64,000 nucleotides of DNA from Yoonia sp. F2084L. Lineage in GTDB: Bacteria > Pseudomonadota > Alphaproteobacteria > Rhodobacterales > Rhodobacteraceae. The position numbers and the translations under genes were made by a program. Position 1 is the first letter of the stretch; the number at the start of each line of letters is the position of its first letter. The notes under the pieces were generated by a model that worked only from the letters and a program-made list of their open reading frames with translations, had not been told where the DNA came from and made no database searches. Where the stretch lies: NCBI RefSeq assembly GCF_023015625.1, contig NZ_JALKAH010000001.1, forward strand, positions 186,001 through 250,000, read 5' to 3'. Positions 1 through 8,246 of this stretch are shown here, one piece after another.

Positions 1-440
1 TGTTGCCGCGTGTCCCGCTGATGTCGTCGCGCCTGCAAGAAAGCTCTGCCGCCTTTTGGTTCAGAAGCGGTGATCGGCGGCGGCTCTGTCAACGTTAGTT
101 GAACCGTGTACTCTTTCACCTGCGCCAGTGCGCGAAGCGACTGACAGTGTTTATCAATTTCTGCCATTACCTCGCGTTTGATGGCAGCGTCGCTGGAAAA
201 TACGGCACCAACCGCCATGGGTAGAACAGGTGTATTAGCACAATATGCCAGCAGGACCGCATGGTGGTGCATCGCCCATGCGGCGACCTCATCCGAGGTG
301 AGGTTTTCGAATTTCTTCAAGCTTGGGAACGAGCTGATCAATGCAGTCACCGGGCCGCAAGTTAGTAAACGATGCGCAGGGCCGCCGGATTGCGCCTGCG
401 CGAATTTTGGAAGGAGTCCGTGAAGTTGCATCAGTCCCAT
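1..440 (-). CDS. GvpF/GvpL-family gas vesicle protein (3' end beyond window)
   Basis: Reading the minus strand from the ATG at 440 gives an open frame of about 146 codons to the window edge, beginning MGLMQLHGLLPKF. The stretch AAWAMHHHAVLLAYC, followed by TPVLPMAVGAVF and later FLQARRHQRD, follows the GvpF/L pattern in which a helix leads to a short P-V-x-P-x-x-x-G-x-x-F strand and then a helix with an ARR..RD signature. The start lies one base after the stop of the preceding GvpF/L gene, so translation is probably coupled; a second in-frame ATG at 431 is possible. GvpF/L proteins are minor structural or assembly factors of gas vesicles. This would be the third GvpF/L copy of the operon. The C-terminus cannot be judged. 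Confidence 0.7.
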   Translation of the reverse strand, partial: MGLMQLHGLLPKFAQAQSGGPAHRLLTCGPVTALISSFPSLKKFENLTSDEVAAWAMHHHAVLLAYCANTPVLPMAVGAVFSSDAAIKREVMAEIDKHCQSLRALAQVKEYTVQLTLTEPPPITASEPKGGRAFLQARRHQRDTRQ

Positions 441-441
441 T

Positions 442-1380
442 TCATGCGACCTTTTGTACCGATTTGGCGTGGGCCGCACCTTCTGCCTGGACCGTACAAA
501 GCATCAATGCTTGGTCAAATGCGCCCACACGCACAGCGGCCTCAACAACTGTCACAGCCTGTTTGATTTGGGCGGCGTCCTGCGGTGTTCGTAGCAGGGC
601 ATCCCGGCGGGCCTGCTGAATGGCGTTGATCGTGATCTTTTTGTCTAGGCCGAGCCGATCAATCGCATATCTAATCTCAAGTGGGGTGATTGGCGCTATG
701 TCAAGCAAAGCGAAAGATGCGGCAGGGGACGGACCAATTTGTTTGATGAGGAAGCCGTCGCTCCAGATACCATCAACTAATTCAATAGCTTGATCGAGTT
801 TATCGGCGTGGTTGGCGGGCAGTAACACAACAGTGTTGATAAGCATGTCTTCAGCACAGGGCAGATGCAGCAAGTCGGTCGAGACACCATCAAGGATATC
901 TGCAATATCACTGTGCAGCCGTGCGGCCAGCGCTGTAATTCCCAGCGTCAACGCATCTTGGCTGGTTTGGCCAGATTGAAAGATTGGCGTTATTTCGGGC
1001 GCGCTGCGGAAATGATCCAAGACCCCCGGTGGTGTCCAACTCACTGATACCTGAAATTGCACCATATCGCGCAGCTGGCCAGCCAGTCGATCCAGAACAG
1101 GTTGATTTGCGGTGACGAAAGCCGTCAATTCATTGATGTCCAGATGGCACCCGGGGCGAAAGACAAGTAGCGGCCCCAGCGGCATACATGCTTCAAGCAA
1201 GGATTGGCGAACGGCCGCATCTTGCAGCACCTGCCGACGACTTTGCGGCAACGCAATTGTTGGGCGTTTACTTTTTTTCAGCACGGCTGTGAAACCAGCG
1301 GCGGTTACAAACTGCAGGCGATGATCGGGGGCAGGTGTGTCGACGGTCGGGAGAATAGCAAGGATTTCATGAGACGGCAC
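442..1380 (-). CDS. GvpF/GvpL-family gas vesicle protein
   Basis: About 312 residues. The frame is open further upstream (to 1530), but that part overlaps the CDC48-like gene heavily and does not look like a GvpF/L start. I place the start at the GTG at 1380, preceded by a GGGGGG run and overlapping the upstream gene by 14 bp; the protein then begins VPSHEILAILPTVDTPAP. A second half with SFALLDIAPITPLEIRYAIDR and the helical C-terminus RAHRDALLRTPQ-like segments are less typical, so this is a divergent member of the family. The role, by family, is in gas vesicle nucleation or assembly. An alternative ATG lies at 1425. Confidence 0.55.
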   Translation of the reverse strand: MPSHEILAILPTVDTPAPDHRLQFVTAAGFTAVLKKSKRPTIALPQSRRQVLQDAAVRQSLLEACMPLGPLLVFRPGCHLDINELTAFVTANQPVLDRLAGQLRDMVQFQVSVSWTPPGVLDHFRSAPEITPIFQSGQTSQDALTLGITALAARLHSDIADILDGVSTDLLHLPCAEDMLINTVVLLPANHADKLDQAIELVDGIWSDGFLIKQIGPSPAASFALLDIAPITPLEIRYAIDRLGLDKKITINAIQQARRDALLRTPQDAAQIKQAVTVVEAAVRVGAFDQALMLCTVQAEGAAHAKSVQKVA

Positions 1381-3472
1381 TGGATGACCCCCCGGTTGTA
1401 ATAAAGTCTTGGAGGCGGGATGCATCTGACACCGCAAGCGCGGCCAATGCTGTCTTGAAGTCTGCCATTGTGATAGCCGGATCAGTTGTCTTTTGTGACA
1501 TCGCGGTACGTAGTGCCGACCGCGCGGCACTTTTCGTCAAGGCCGCGAGCGTGGCACCCGATGTGCCTTCAGTGTTGCGCACGATTTGATCAAGATCCAC
1601 ATCCGGCGCAAGCGGCAAGGTGTTGCAATGGACCTGCAAGATTGCGTGTCGCGCATCGGCGTCGGGCAATGGGATCGGGACGATAATATCAAACCGACCC
1701 GGCCGCGTAAGCGCCGGATCAATGGCCGCCGCCCGGTTTGTGGCAGCCAGAACAATCACGTCAGTGTTGCGCGACAGGCCATCCAACTCAGTCAGCAATT
1801 GCGCGACAATCCGGTCCAGCACCGCATCCTTGCCAGTCCGGCGAGGGGCCAGCGCGTCAAGCTCATCAAAAAATATCACGCATGGGGCGGATTGGCGGGC
1901 CTTTGCAAAAATGTCGGCGACGGCGCGTTCTGCATCCCCTAAGAACTGTGACATGATGCGACCGGGCCGGACGGGGATGAAGTTCATCCCGCTTTCAGTG
2001 GCCAAGGCGCGTGCCAAAAGTGTTTTGCCGCTGCCCGGTGGTCCGGACATCAGCACACCTGCAACAGGGTTTAAGTTGAGCCGGGCAAAGCTGTCTTTGT
2101 GTTGTTGGGGCCAAATGACCGCTTCGGTCAGCGCGTCTTTGACGGATTGTAGCCCACCGACATCGGCAAAGCTGACCACCGGCGTTTCGACGAAAGTGTC
2201 GCGCAAAATGCTGGGGCTGGTGGCAGCAAGGCCCTGTTTGAGGTCTTCTTGGGTAATGAAAAGCTCATCAATGCGAAGCTTATCTTCACCGCCCGCCTTT
2301 GTGACAGCGCGGTCCAAGGCCGCAAGCGACGCTTCGCGCGCGAGCGCCGCAAGATCTGCGCCGACATATCCGTGGCTGTCCTGGGCAATTGCATCAAGGT
2401 CGACGTGCGGATCCAGTGGGGCATCACGCAGATGAATGGCAAGGATTTCATGGCGTTGGGCCTTGTCAGGCGGACCAAAGCCGATTTCGCGATCAAACCG
2501 ACCGGGGCGGCGTAAGGCGGGATCAAGGCTATCGGGGAGGTTCGTAGCAGCCATCAAGATGATGCGCCCGCGTTCCGACAGTCCATCCATCAAGGTTAGC
2601 AACTGTGCGACAATGCGGCGTTCAACCTGTTTTTCACCAGACAGGCTTTCGCGTTTTGGGGCGATTGCATCAATTTCATCAATAAAAATGATCGCGGGCG
2701 CATCTTTTTGCGCGGCATCAAACACCTTTCGCAGGGCGGCTTCGCTTTCGCCGTAGTGTTTTGAAACGATCTCCGGTCCGCTGATCTGAAAGAAGGCGGC
2801 TGATGTTTTTGCAGCAATACTGCGTGCGAGCAGCGTTTTGCCAGACCCCGGTGGTCCCGTGAACAGCACACCGCGCGGGGCAGAAACCCCCAACCGCGTA
2901 AACAGTTCCGGGCGCAATAGCGGGACCGCAACCATTTCATGTACACGCGCGATTTGTTCGGTCAGGCCTCCAACGTCATCATAGTCGTTGGAGGCCGTCG
3001 GCTTTTCGCTCAACGACAGGCTTGTTTTTTCATTGAATAAGCCAGCCGGTGAAGGGTCTAACGCAAGCACCTCTATTTGTGCAGTGCGTCCCATGGGTAG
3101 TGTAACTTTGATCACGTCACCCAGTGTCAGTGGCAGATCATAAAGCGTTTCAGACAGATCCTGAACGTCGCTGGTGGTTGTGCCGGACAGTTTAACAAGC
3201 ACCGTGCTGAGTGGTATCAAGGCGGCCGCGCTCACCGTGACCTTATCGGCCCAGCTGCCACCTGCATTTTGTGCAAGCTCTTCTGTCGTCTCTATCTGGT
3301 CACTGCCACGGGGGGCGGGCATGACGCGGGCGTGCGTGGTACGTGTGCCGGAAACTGCGACGGTATCGCCCGATTGCAGACTGAGTGTTTGCAGTTTGTC
3401 CATTGGGATACGTACCAATGCGCGTCCCTGCTGCGTTGGCTTGGCAGGATGGAGGGTCAGCTTGATCTTCAA
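1367..3472 (-). CDS. CDC48/VAT-like double AAA+ ATPase of the gas vesicle operon
   Basis: 701 residues. An N-terminal domain (about 1-150) resembles the double-psi-barrel N domain of CDC48/VAT. Two AAA+ modules follow: D1 with Walker A GPPGSGKT at about 206-213, Walker B IIFIDE at about 261-266 and the second region of homology ending RRPGRFDRE; D2 with Walker A again GPPGSGKT at about 477-484 and Walker B VIFFDE at about 532-537. Both modules have glutamate after the Walker B aspartate, so both should hydrolyse ATP. CDC48 proteins are hexameric unfoldases. Here the gene sits between gvpG and gvpF/L genes with overlapping ends, so a chaperone or remodelling role in vesicle assembly or turnover is inferred. 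The start is a TTG at 3472 overlapping the gvpG stop. Confidence 0.85.
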   Translation of the reverse strand: MKIKLTLHPAKPTQQGRALVRIPMDKLQTLSLQSGDTVAVSGTRTTHARVMPAPRGSDQIETTEELAQNAGGSWADKVTVSAAALIPLSTVLVKLSGTTTSDVQDLSETLYDLPLTLGDVIKVTLPMGRTAQIEVLALDPSPAGLFNEKTSLSLSEKPTASNDYDDVGGLTEQIARVHEMVAVPLLRPELFTRLGVSAPRGVLFTGPPGSGKTLLARSIAAKTSAAFFQISGPEIVSKHYGESEAALRKVFDAAQKDAPAIIFIDEIDAIAPKRESLSGEKQVERRIVAQLLTLMDGLSERGRIILMAATNLPDSLDPALRRPGRFDREIGFGPPDKAQRHEILAIHLRDAPLDPHVDLDAIAQDSHGYVGADLAALAREASLAALDRAVTKAGGEDKLRIDELFITQEDLKQGLAATSPSILRDTFVETPVVSFADVGGLQSVKDALTEAVIWPQQHKDSFARLNLNPVAGVLMSGPPGSGKTLLARALATESGMNFIPVRPGRIMSQFLGDAERAVADIFAKARQSAPCVIFFDELDALAPRRTGKDAVLDRIVAQLLTELDGLSRNTDVIVLAATNRAAAIDPALTRPGRFDIIVPIPLPDADARHAILQVHCNTLPLAPDVDLDQIVRNTEGTSGATLAALTKSAARSALRTAMSQKTTDPAITMADFKTALAALAVSDASRLQDFITTGGSSSAVS

Positions 3473-3699
3473 GGCTGTGCTTTCAGCCGTACCAGAAGAT
3501 CGGTTTCCGCTGCATCATAATCTTCCTCGCTAATTTGGCCTGACAAAAGCTGTTGCTCCAGCTCGTGCAATGTTTGGCGCAGCGTAGCTGGATCATTTAA
3601 TTCGCGATTGGCGGCTTCTTCCACCTTACGGGCAACCCAAAGGGTGCCATTAACCGGTGCTTTGATGGGTGCCGTCAAAAGAGTGCGCAAGATCCCCAT
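3469..3699 (-). CDS. gvpG: Gas vesicle protein GvpG
   Basis: 76 residues beginning MGILRTLLTAPIKAPVNG, followed by LWVARKVEEAANRE and an acidic helical tail with TLRQTLHELEQQLLSGQISEEDYD. This is the characteristic GvpG layout: a short hydrophobic start, a conserved W-x-A-K/R-x-x-x-E-A segment, then an L-x-x-L-E...G-x-I-x-x-x-E/D-Y motif. The frame also has a GTG at 3702, but the ATG at 3699 overlaps the gvpF stop as TGATG and gives the family-typical N-terminus. GvpG is a small essential accessory protein that interacts with GvpF/L and GvpA during assembly in studied systems. Confidence 0.9.
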   Translation of the reverse strand: MGILRTLLTAPIKAPVNGTLWVARKVEEAANRELNDPATLRQTLHELEQQLLSGQISEEDYDAAETDLLVRLKAQP

Positions 3700-4469
3700 C
3701 ACGCGGCGGCCTGATCAGGATCAAAAGCAAGATTGAGCCGCACAAAGTTATACATCGGGACCGGCCCGATGATCTGAATTGCCGGGTCGCAACCGGGTGC
3801 AAAATCGAGGTCGGTCGCGGCAGTCGCGACCGCGGTTTGAAACGTCTCTTGCTGCGTTTTATCAATCAGGAATTCGACACGTAAGACCTCAGCATCCGTT
3901 TCGGGGCTGCGCAGGACATGATCACGGCAGAGTGGCCGAAGTGCTGATATCAGCTTGCGCTGTGCAACGCCCCGCCGTCGATCCAGATGTTCGGCCAGCT
4001 TGCCGCCAAATTCAGCCATGGCAAAATGCGCTTCTGGCCCTCTGGACCGCAATGCGTCGCGCGCGGCCGATAGCGTGGCATTGGCGTCCAGTGTCGCGGC
4101 GAGTGCGGCGTCACGGGTAAATGACACCCGGACCCCCAATTCAATGCCGCCACTCACTTTGTCAAACTCCGACTGAATGGTGCTAGCGCGGGTTTCAATC
4201 AGCGCAGTCACTTGTTCCAGAGTGTCTGCAACCAGACCAAATCGGGCGGGCAGGACGGTTCCCAAGGATAGGACATGTTCAAGCACTTTGGCATGGGTCA
4301 AAAGCAGCCGTCGTTTTGGTAAGATTTCCTGATTGTCGTGATCAGAGTATATCAGCGTCCAACCATTGAATTGTATCAACCTGATAGGTCCTTGCAGGCC
4401 TTCGGTGTCAGCAAGTGCAGCGGCTACCGGAGAAAAAGGACCTTGGACCAGCCCGTAAAGGTAAATCAT
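3699..4469 (-). CDS. gvpF: Gas vesicle protein GvpF/GvpL
   Basis: 256 residues starting MIYLYGLVQG, the typical M-x-x-L-Y-G opening of GvpF/L. It contains LLTHAKVLEHVLSLGTVLPARFGLV, matching the conserved helix plus G-T-V-L-P-x-R-F-G strand, and a C-terminal half with helical LEQVTALIE and final PVPMYNFVRLNL, again typical of the ferredoxin-like second domain. Best assigned as the canonical F/L copy of the operon, because it abuts gvpG and gvpH and matches the family more closely than the two copies downstream. It is coupled to gvpG by a TGATG junction and to gvpH by an ATGA overlap. Confidence 0.9.
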   Translation of the reverse strand: MIYLYGLVQGPFSPVAAALADTEGLQGPIRLIQFNGWTLIYSDHDNQEILPKRRLLLTHAKVLEHVLSLGTVLPARFGLVADTLEQVTALIETRASTIQSEFDKVSGGIELGVRVSFTRDAALAATLDANATLSAARDALRSRGPEAHFAMAEFGGKLAEHLDRRRGVAQRKLISALRPLCRDHVLRSPETDAEVLRVEFLIDKTQQETFQTAVATAATDLDFAPGCDPAIQIIGPVPMYNFVRLNLAFDPDQAAA

Positions 4470-5008
4470 GCAGGATCCACCTTCTTAACGTGGAGGGTCA
4501 GGATGCCGTTGCGCAATCGTATCTTGATGTCCGTAAGGTTTAAGGGGGCGTCAAGCGCAACCTGCACATCATAGCGGCGGGGGCCTGTTGTTTTGATAAT
4601 GAGCGTGCTTTCATTCTGGGAAAGCTCCAGATCTGTGCGCTTAACACCAGGCATATCTGCCGTAAGAATCCAGTCTGCGACATCTTCGAATATCTCGTAG
4701 GGCAACGACCTGCTATCCACCTCTGCCTTTGTTGGCTTGGCGCGATCTGGATTGACAGGCTGCGGCGTGTCGGCGGTGACGCCTTCGGTGTTGAGACCAC
4801 CCATACGCAGCCTTACCCCTGCATGTGCTCTAACCGGTCCTTTGGATGTTTCAAAGACTTGATCGCGCATGACGGCACCGGCATTACCCTCTTCCAGACG
4901 CGAGACGACATCACCGATGGCATCACCAAGCGCGCCAAGAAGCCCGTTCAGACCTTCCTCGATACGTGTGGAAGTATTTTCAGATGACGGTTTTTTGTAA
5001 CGTGACAT
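4466..5008 (-). CDS. gvpH: Gas vesicle protein GvpH (Hsp20-like)
   Basis: 180 residues. The N-terminal half has GLNGLLGALGDAIGDVV, a glycine/leucine helix typical of GvpH, and a linker rich in charged residues. The C-terminal third is a small alpha-crystallin fold: YEIFEDVADWILTADMPGV, then LIIKTTGPRRYDVQV and a closing RNGILTLHVKK that matches the Hsp20 G-x-L-x-V/L strand. GvpH proteins are Hsp20-like chaperones of gas vesicle clusters. I start at the ATG at 5008, which overlaps the stop of the GvpA/J gene as TGATG; a TTG one codon earlier (5011) is less likely. Confidence 0.85.
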   Translation of the reverse strand: MSRYKKPSSENTSTRIEEGLNGLLGALGDAIGDVVSRLEEGNAGAVMRDQVFETSKGPVRAHAGVRLRMGGLNTEGVTADTPQPVNPDRAKPTKAEVDSRSLPYEIFEDVADWILTADMPGVKRTDLELSQNESTLIIKTTGPRRYDVQVALDAPLNLTDIKIRLRNGILTLHVKKVDPA

Positions 5009-5325
5009 CAAGCAACAGGCCTTTCTTCAATTTGGGTCGCGAGCTTCGCCTCTAAGGCATCAATACGGGTCAAAAGGGATGCATTCTGCGTTTCCAACGC
5101 ATCTGCCTGAGCAGACAAACGTGGATCGTTTTCCCACCAATTGATGCCCATTTCCTTGGCCTTATCGACAGTCGCAATCAAAAGCCGCAGTCGGATGGTT
5201 AACAGTTCGATCCCGACAAGCGAAATTGACACATCCCCCGCAATCACTACACCTTTATCGAGGATACGTTCCAATACGTCAGCCAGACCATCGCCCTGTG
5301 CGGGACCCTGAATATCATATGCCAT
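5008..5325 (-). CDS. GvpA/GvpJ-family gas vesicle protein (J/S-like)
   Basis: 105 residues. The core LADVLERILDKGVVIAGDV followed by SISLVGIELLTIRLRLLIATV is the GvpA-family shell fold (helix-strand-strand-helix). It differs from the major shell protein GvpA in having GDV in place of the usual aspartate/alanine turn, an RLRLL strand, then GINWWENDP and a long coiled C-terminal tail (ALETQNASLLTRIDALEAKL). These traits fit the minor GvpJ/GvpS/GvpM group, which cap or nucleate vesicles, better than GvpA. No other GvpA-family gene is visible, so the major shell gene must lie left of the window or elsewhere. Confidence 0.85.
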   Translation of the reverse strand: MAYDIQGPAQGDGLADVLERILDKGVVIAGDVSISLVGIELLTIRLRLLIATVDKAKEMGINWWENDPRLSAQADALETQNASLLTRIDALEAKLATQIEERPVA

Positions 5326-5633
5326 CAGGCGTCCTTATCCTCGCGGTGATAACGACGAAGCCGATTGAATTGAATTAGGTTGGCCTGCGCGTCGATTTGC
5401 ACCTCATAGGTCGCAAGCAGGTCATTGTCGCCCATACGTGCAAGGCTTTCTATGACGTCCAATGCGACTGTCCATACCGTTTCCGCACTGCGCGAGCATT
5501 GGACAATTGAATCGATGTCCTGACCTGTCATGCTATTGACTGCGGACTTTGCTGCGGCGATTGCCTCTAACATCGTCAGTGCACTGTCATCGCTCTGGGC
5601 CGTTTTGAACTGATCTTTTTCTTCGTGCTTCAT
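5325..5633 (-). CDS. gvpO: Gas vesicle protein GvpO
   Basis: 102 residues. The helix AIAAAKSAVNSMTGQDIDSI, the tryptophan strand ETVWTVALDVIESLARMGDN, and the ending DLLATYEVQIDAQANLIQFN with RLRRYHRED match the GvpO family signature (A..A...l..LTG, GW.v.vEv.El.R.P...D.LA.YEV.lD..G....y.R..RY.R). In the studied systems GvpO has a regulatory or assembly role. The gene overlaps the GvpA/J start by one base (stop and start share position 5325). The start ATG at 5633 has only a weak GAGAA upstream. Confidence 0.85.
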   Translation of the reverse strand: MKHEEKDQFKTAQSDDSALTMLEAIAAAKSAVNSMTGQDIDSIVQCSRSAETVWTVALDVIESLARMGDNDLLATYEVQIDAQANLIQFNRLRRYHREDKDA

Positions 5634-5654
5634 AATTCTCGTTCACTGAATGTT

Positions 5655-5879
5655 CTATACATTCAATATCCCCATCAGAATCTTGCGCTGGTCTGTGTTG
5701 CGGCTCAGCTCTTGTTGATAGCTCTCCGCGCGGTTGTTTGCTTGGTCGATGCCCATTTGCAGTCGTGCGGCGTCAAACTCCAATCTGACCAAGTTGATCG
5801 CGGCATCCTTTGGCGTGCGTGCGCTGGCGCTACTTGCCATGCGTGGGCGCTTCGGCATTTGGGTCTTGGGTCGCTTCAT
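5655..5879 (-). CDS. Small basic coiled-coil protein, unknown, in gvp operon
   Basis: 74 residues, not recognised. The first 25 residues are rich in Lys, Arg and Pro (MKRPKTQMPKRPRMAS). The rest is one predicted amphipathic helix, about residues 25-72, with LVRLEFDAARLQMGIDQ and AESYQQELSRNTDQRKILMG. A strong ribosome-binding site (AAGGAGGTGG) sits just upstream inside the end of gvpN, and the start overlaps the gvpN stop, so this is a real gene of the operon. Position between gvpN and gvpO suggests a minor or scaffold component of the vesicle. Function is inferred only from place. Confidence 0.65.
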   Translation of the reverse strand: MKRPKTQMPKRPRMASSASARTPKDAAINLVRLEFDAARLQMGIDQANNRAESYQQELSRNTDQRKILMGILNV

Positions 5880-6817
5880 TGGGCCACCTCCTTTTGGGCT
5901 GTTTGGCCGAGGTAATTGGCGACTTGGCCGGTGGTGACTTTAACGCCACGTCCGCTTAAAACATCGGCAGCGATCTGCGCCAGAAGCACGTCTGACAGGC
6001 TTGCAGTTCGCAGGCGCATGGCCGAAATCTGGGCAATCAGGATCGCGGCACGCATGGAACATGCCGTTGCTGTATCGCTGAGGTCGTTGACGAGTTGAAC
6101 AATCCGCATGCTAAGCTTTGTGGACAACCCCGTACGGGCTGCGACGATGCCGCTTTCGGTCTCAGGCGAGTAACGGGCCATTTGGAATGTCACCATCCGA
6201 TCAAGCAAGGCATCCGGTGCCATGTTGACGCCCGCGTAATCATGTGGGTTTGAGGTTAAGATGATCCTAAAATTCGGATGCGCTTGGATGTTGTCATCGC
6301 CTGCCAAACGATCCGCAACCACCAGCACACCCTCCTCAAGAACGCTGAGGAGAATACCATTTGCCTTTGCGTTAGAGCGGGTGAACTCATCGTAGACCAG
6401 CGTATGACCTTGTAGCATCGCGTCGGCCAGGATCGCATTTTCCCAGTCATAGCGTATTGTCGCCTCGCTTCGGCGGACCCGTTGCACGTATTTGTCCACG
6501 ACTGAGTGGGTCGATTGGCCGACTTGCTTGCCGACCATGTCTTCGATGCCTAACCAGTCATTTCCGGTCATAATACAAACAGGGCGACCCAAGCGTTTTG
6601 CTATTTCCATGGCCACGGCAGTTTTGCCGCGCCCCGCTGTGCCCTGAAAATGAATGGGAACACCGGACCGTGCATAAAACAGCCCGCGGTGCAGCAGCGC
6701 CGTGATTTCGTCATTCTCGAAAAAACGCGCGTTACCCTGCAGTCCCAGCCACGGATTATATGTCTGGTCAGCATCGTCCAGCTGTAGACCTTGCATAGGT
6801 TGTTGATACTTGCTCAA
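5876..6817 (-). CDS. gvpN: GvpN, MoxR-type AAA+ ATPase
   Basis: About 313 residues. Walker A GTAGRGKT at about 59-66, Walker B LVYDEF at about 140-145 with the GvpN-typical continuation TRSNAKANGILLSVLEE, and sensor region RIILTSNPHDYAGVNMAPDALLDRM. This is the GvpN family (MoxR/RavA-like ATPase needed for vesicle maturation). The open frame extends to 6991, but the extra residues do not resemble GvpN. I choose the TTG at 6817 because AGGA lies six bases upstream; the ATG at 6796 has no visible ribosome-binding site. It is separated by 142 bp from the ligase gene, the largest gap inside the operon, so an internal promoter is possible. Confidence 0.88.
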   Translation of the reverse strand: MSKYQQPMQGLQLDDADQTYNPWLGLQGNARFFENDEITALLHRGLFYARSGVPIHFQGTAGRGKTAVAMEIAKRLGRPVCIMTGNDWLGIEDMVGKQVGQSTHSVVDKYVQRVRRSEATIRYDWENAILADAMLQGHTLVYDEFTRSNAKANGILLSVLEEGVLVVADRLAGDDNIQAHPNFRIILTSNPHDYAGVNMAPDALLDRMVTFQMARYSPETESGIVAARTGLSTKLSMRIVQLVNDLSDTATACSMRAAILIAQISAMRLRTASLSDVLLAQIAADVLSGRGVKVTTGQVANYLGQTAQKEVAQ

Positions 6818-6959
6818 TCTTGGTCCTGTTCTGACACGATTAATGATTTCCGGTGGCTGTAGGTTCTGACATCCGGGTGAAGTTTTTATTAACTTTGATC
6901 TAAATCTCTGCAGATTTGCTTGCCTCGTTATGAGGTGGCTAAAGCAAATCTGTGGCCAT

Positions 6960-8216
6960 CTAGATCCAGCTCCCGATTTTGCCAAAGTCACAGCGTGGAA
7001 ATTGATCGCTATATGTAATGCTGTCTGGCCGAGCTGCCGGTGCCAGATTTGCGCTCACATGGTTTTGCACCTCGCGCGCGACAGTTGCGCGATCTTGGCC
7101 GTTCTTTGGGATGACAAAGGCTTTAAGCCGCTCGTTTTCAAAGCGTACATGCACAGCGCGAACATTGGCTGCTTGGGAAATGACCTGTTCCACGTGTTGA
7201 GGGGATACATTTACGCCGGCGACTTGGATGACCTGGTCAATGCGTCCGGCGAGGCGAAAGTGGTTCTGGCCTGTCCAGACAAGGTGGTCCTGCAAATCGA
7301 GTGTTGTCTTGTTGGCTGATCGGTGACGCACTATGCCGTGATCTTGTGTCAGATGCGGCAAAAGTGTGAAGTCGTCGTTTTGTACTTTGCGAAACCCGAT
7401 TCCTCCGGTTTCTGTTGCCCCATAGATTTCCATCAAATCTGCGAGATGCAAGCGCCCAACAGCGGACCAAGTCAGTGCATTTGATGGGCCTGCTGAAGTG
7501 ACACCGAGAACGTCCGGTGGCACCTGCTGCCCGGACTTGACCAATCGTTCCCAAATGAAAGGTGTCGCTATAATGATATCGCCAGATCGTGCTTGTCTGA
7601 TGACGCTTGTGGGTGATTTTTGATGCAGGTCGACAGTTTCAAAATCAGCAAGCGACGGTAGTAAGCACGAAAAGAGGAAGCCGTAGATATGATGCGGCGG
7701 GACAAGCGAAAGGATGCGCGTGCTATCCTCTTTGTGGCTGAGCATAAGTTCAAGAAACATGCGCGCTTCGGCGCTCAACGTTGTAACTTCATGCGTTATG
7801 ACGGAAGGATTGCCAGTGGAGCCCGAGGTTTGAAAAGAAAAGGTTGCATCATCGCCACATAGGGCAAGATGGTGAAGAACGAGTTCCACCCAATCGCCAA
7901 TTTTTCGTTTCACTAGAAAATAGTCGTCGACCCCGGAACTGTGCAGGCTAAAAAACTGGTTTACACGCAAGACGAGGTCGAGTCGGGAAAGGCTGTCAAA
8001 GCCTAGTGATGTTTCGTCGACAGTCAAAGCGTCGATCTCGGCCTCAGTTCGGTTGAGGGTCAAAAGCGGCACCGCGCAATTCTTGCTCAAGGTGCCTTTT
8101 TTGATCAGCATCGACTGCTCAACAGCTATTAAGCTGAGTAGCAGCCGCCGGACGCTGTCGCGCGTCAAGACAGCAGTGCTGGCTGGTTCAGTTTTTTGGA
8201 TGAAACTAGCAGTCAT
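6960..8216 (-). CDS. AMP-forming acyl-CoA ligase, probable p-coumaroyl-CoA ligase for PYP
   Basis: 418 residues. ANL-superfamily motifs are present: TSGSTG (about 130-135), YGATETGG (about 265-272), AGRIDQVI (about 323-330) and a C-terminal F-G-K-I with the catalytic lysine near 413. The conserved lysine of the P-loop (usually PK) is serine here. The first 110 residues hold LGFDSLSRLDLVLRVNQFF, which resembles an acyl-carrier D-S-L site, then DYFLVKRKIGDWVE. I recall the same N-terminal layout in ligases next to pyp in purple bacteria. PYP carries p-coumarate as a thioester chromophore, activated as p-coumaroyl-CoA, so this gene is the likely activating enzyme. Substrate is inferred from context. 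No tyrosine ammonia-lyase is in the window. Confidence 0.75.
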   Translation of the reverse strand: MTASFIQKTEPASTAVLTRDSVRRLLLSLIAVEQSMLIKKGTLSKNCAVPLLTLNRTEAEIDALTVDETSLGFDSLSRLDLVLRVNQFFSLHSSGVDDYFLVKRKIGDWVELVLHHLALCGDDATFSFQTSGSTGNPSVITHEVTTLSAEARMFLELMLSHKEDSTRILSLVPPHHIYGFLFSCLLPSLADFETVDLHQKSPTSVIRQARSGDIIIATPFIWERLVKSGQQVPPDVLGVTSAGPSNALTWSAVGRLHLADLMEIYGATETGGIGFRKVQNDDFTLLPHLTQDHGIVRHRSANKTTLDLQDHLVWTGQNHFRLAGRIDQVIQVAGVNVSPQHVEQVISQAANVRAVHVRFENERLKAFVIPKNGQDRATVAREVQNHVSANLAPAARPDSITYSDQFPRCDFGKIGSWI

Positions 8217-8246
8217 GTCTTCGATTGCTGCAGCCTTGCGCTATTC

